This document shows, in pieces, positions 62,878 to 64,000 of a stretch of DNA of 64,000 bases; position 1 is the first letter of the stretch; each line of letters starts with the position of its first letter. The DNA lies in the NCBI RefSeq assembly GCF_000008545.1, contig NC_000853.1, positions 1,254,465 through 1,318,464 on the forward strand, read 5' to 3'. Source of the stretch: Thermotoga maritima MSB8 (GTDB taxonomy: Bacteria; Thermotogota; Thermotogae; Thermotogales; Thermotogaceae). Under the pieces are notes generated by a model. The model made no database searches, was not told where the DNA came from, and saw only the letters and a program-made list of their open reading frames with translations. Made by a program: the position numbers and the translations under genes.

Positions 62878-63744
62878 TCAAGAAATTTTCTCTATGATCT
62901 TCTCAACTATCTTCTTTATGGACTCTGCAGCGGGACTGTTTTCGTACGTAACCACCGGTTTACACTCCACAGAAGCCCTCACCACCGTTTCGTCGAACGG
63001 GATTTTCCCCAGTAAATCGAGCCCTTCACTCAAACAGTAATCCTCTATCTCTCGAGACACGACCGAGTTTATATCGTACTTGTTGATCACTATTCCAAAT
63101 TCTCTCTTGAGACACTTCAACGTTTCCACGATTCTCTTGAGGTCGTGAAGTCCGGACATGGTTGGCTCAGTGACAACAACCACATAGTTCACTCCGACGA
63201 TAGACGACGTGGCAGAGCACCCTATACCGGGAGCCCCATCTATGATCACATAGTCTCGTTTCAGTTCTTTCGCTTTCTCGAGAGCGAGCTTGCGAACTTC
63301 CGCTACGAGTCCACCGGAATTTTCTTCACCGGGGCTCAGCCGGGCGTAAACAATGGGTTTGCCTCCAGACCAGGCGAAGAAATACCTTCCAGCGAGGGAC
63401 TGAACCAGAGTGATGGCATTTCTGGGACAGGAAACCACACACGCGTTGCACCCTTCGCAAGCGTACTGGTCAACTCCGTATTTCTCACCCGGGATTATCG
63501 CGTCGAATCTGCACACCCTTTCACAAATACCACATCTGTCACACTTCTCTTGATCTATAACGGCCTTCTTCCCTCTGTAGTATTCGTGCTCTTCCACGGG
63601 ATCTCCGGGAAACAGGATGTAGAGGTTGGACGCATCGACATCACAATCTGCGAGCAGGGAATTTTCAAGAAGAACCCCGAGAGACGCGGTGAACGTTGTT
63701 TTCCCTGTTCCACCTTTTCCACTCACGACAGCGATCTGCTTCAT
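62878..63744 (-). CDS. MinD/Mrp-like ATPase with inserted 2[4Fe-4S] ferredoxin domain
   Basis: A 288-residue deviant-Walker ATPase. AVVSGKGGTGKTTFTASL at 5-22 has the signature Lys, and IIDGAPGIGCSATSSIVG is switch II. Between them, about residues 60-115, are CDRCGICERVCRFDA and CEGCNACVVSCPRNA, eight cysteines for two [4Fe-4S] clusters. This architecture is common in anaerobes next to NifX-like proteins. It overlaps the following paralogue by four bases. A role in iron-sulfur or metal-cluster assembly is likely (inference). Confidence 0.92.
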   Translation of the reverse strand: MKQIAVVSGKGGTGKTTFTASLGVLLENSLLADCDVDASNLYILFPGDPVEEHEYYRGKKAVIDQEKCDRCGICERVCRFDAIIPGEKYGVDQYACEGCNACVVSCPRNAITLVQSLAGRYFFAWSGGKPIVYARLSPGEENSGGLVAEVRKLALEKAKELKRDYVIIDGAPGIGCSATSSIVGVNYVVVVTEPTMSGLHDLKRIVETLKCLKREFGIVINKYDINSVVSREIEDYCLSEGLDLLGKIPFDETVVRASVECKPVVTYENSPAAESIKKIVEKIIEKIS

Positions 63745-64000
63745 CGAACCATCACCTCGATCTTTTCGAACAGCTCCAGGAAGTCTTTTTTCATATCCTG
63801 GAAGGCCTCGACAATCAGCTTTCCTTCGGCGCAGAGAGAAGCTATCTCCCTTTTGAACGGTATCTTCAGAAGAACAGGTATTCCCTCTTCATCGGCGAAC
63901 TCTTCGATGATGGTGTTACCTGGAATGTATCTGTTGACAACGATACCGGAGGGTATCCCCATCTCTTTTGTGAGCTCGACTGCCAGTTTCAAGTCGTGAA
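63741..64000 (-). CDS. MinD/Mrp-like ATPase, C-terminal part (cut by window edge)
   Basis: The last 86 codons of a second ATPase of the same kind. HDLKLAVELTKEMGIPSGIVVNR matches the segment after switch II (HDLKRIVETLKCLKREFGIVINK in the neighbour), followed by IPVLLKIPFKREIASLCAEG. The N terminus and P-loop are outside the window. Tandem pairs of such ATPases, one with and one without clear ferredoxin spacing, are usual in this type of locus. Confidence 0.87.
   Translation of the reverse strand, partial: HDLKLAVELTKEMGIPSGIVVNRYIPGNTIIEEFADEEGIPVLLKIPFKREIASLCAEGKLIVEAFQDMKKDFLELFEKIEVMVR

Overview
The window looks like a chromosomal segment of a hyperthermophilic bacterium of the Thermotoga maritima clade. 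The evidence is the gene content and order: HydE/HydG with a TM1266-type ACT protein, a GH4 6-phospho-beta-glucosidase beside a BadF-type kinase, a short PurH, an unfused PurS/PurQ/PurL set, and a NifX-like/ferredoxin/MinD cluster. Codon use is AGA/AGG-rich and E/K-rich, genes are tightly overlapped, and clear TTGACA/TATAAT promoters are visible. The species assignment is inference from memory, not a search.

Layout. (a) 1-9180, minus strand: an operon with a sugar-binding protein, two permeases, an ATPase, a GH38 alpha-mannosidase, two glycosyltransferases and the start of an RpiR regulator. The mix suggests handling of mannosyl(glucosyl)glycerate-type solutes. (b) 9239-14163: a radical SAM protein, then a minus-strand operon (acidic-tailed protein, YchF, a DUF212-like membrane protein, a UvrD-type helicase). 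(c) tRNA-Pro(CGG) at 14281, then the purine operon purC-S-Q-L-F-N-H-D-M, a membrane protein and nadE. (d) 25450-30890: a HAD phosphatase/mutase, an aminotransferase, a half ABC exporter with a degenerate Walker B, and a HerA-like ATPase. (e) 30883-36458, minus: the phosphate regulon pstS-C-A-B, phoU, phoB, phoR, with PhoP-box-like repeats upstream. (f) 36683-42131: an AAA+ ATPase preceded by three identical-arm palindromes, then the [FeFe]-hydrogenase maturation genes behind an attenuator-like leader, then a trans-sulfuration enzyme. (g) 42173-52618: a type IV pilin-like protein, gatA-gatB, a secreted protein, an orphan Phd/YefM antitoxin with an orphan sugar-transporter ATPase, a long FtsA-like protein, mutS2 and a small secreted protein. 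(h) 52665-54868: a sugar kinase and 6-phospho-beta-glucosidase. (i) 54873-58404: an AT-rich, decaying island (frameshifted GT2 glycosyltransferase, PlsY-like acyltransferase, Rieske oxygenase, remnant of a carotenoid-desaturase-like FAD enzyme). (j) 58427-64000: a candidate small RNA, metE and a cupin with a divergent operator array, a second radical SAM protein, and a ferredoxin/NifX-like/MinD-like cluster that runs off the end.

Best candidates for something undescribed: the CGTTCT-N5-AGAACG array at 36557-36645 with its wHTH-containing ATPase; the mutually exclusive hairpins upstream of the hydrogenase maturation genes (37873-37986); the promoter-hairpin-terminator unit downstream of metE (58427-58585); the AACATG/CATGTT operator array between metE and the cupin; and the island at 54873-58404, whose gene set recalls glycosylated/acylated carotenoic-acid pathways but sits in an anaerobe and is decaying. 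No CRISPR array, insertion sequence, rRNA or phage was seen.
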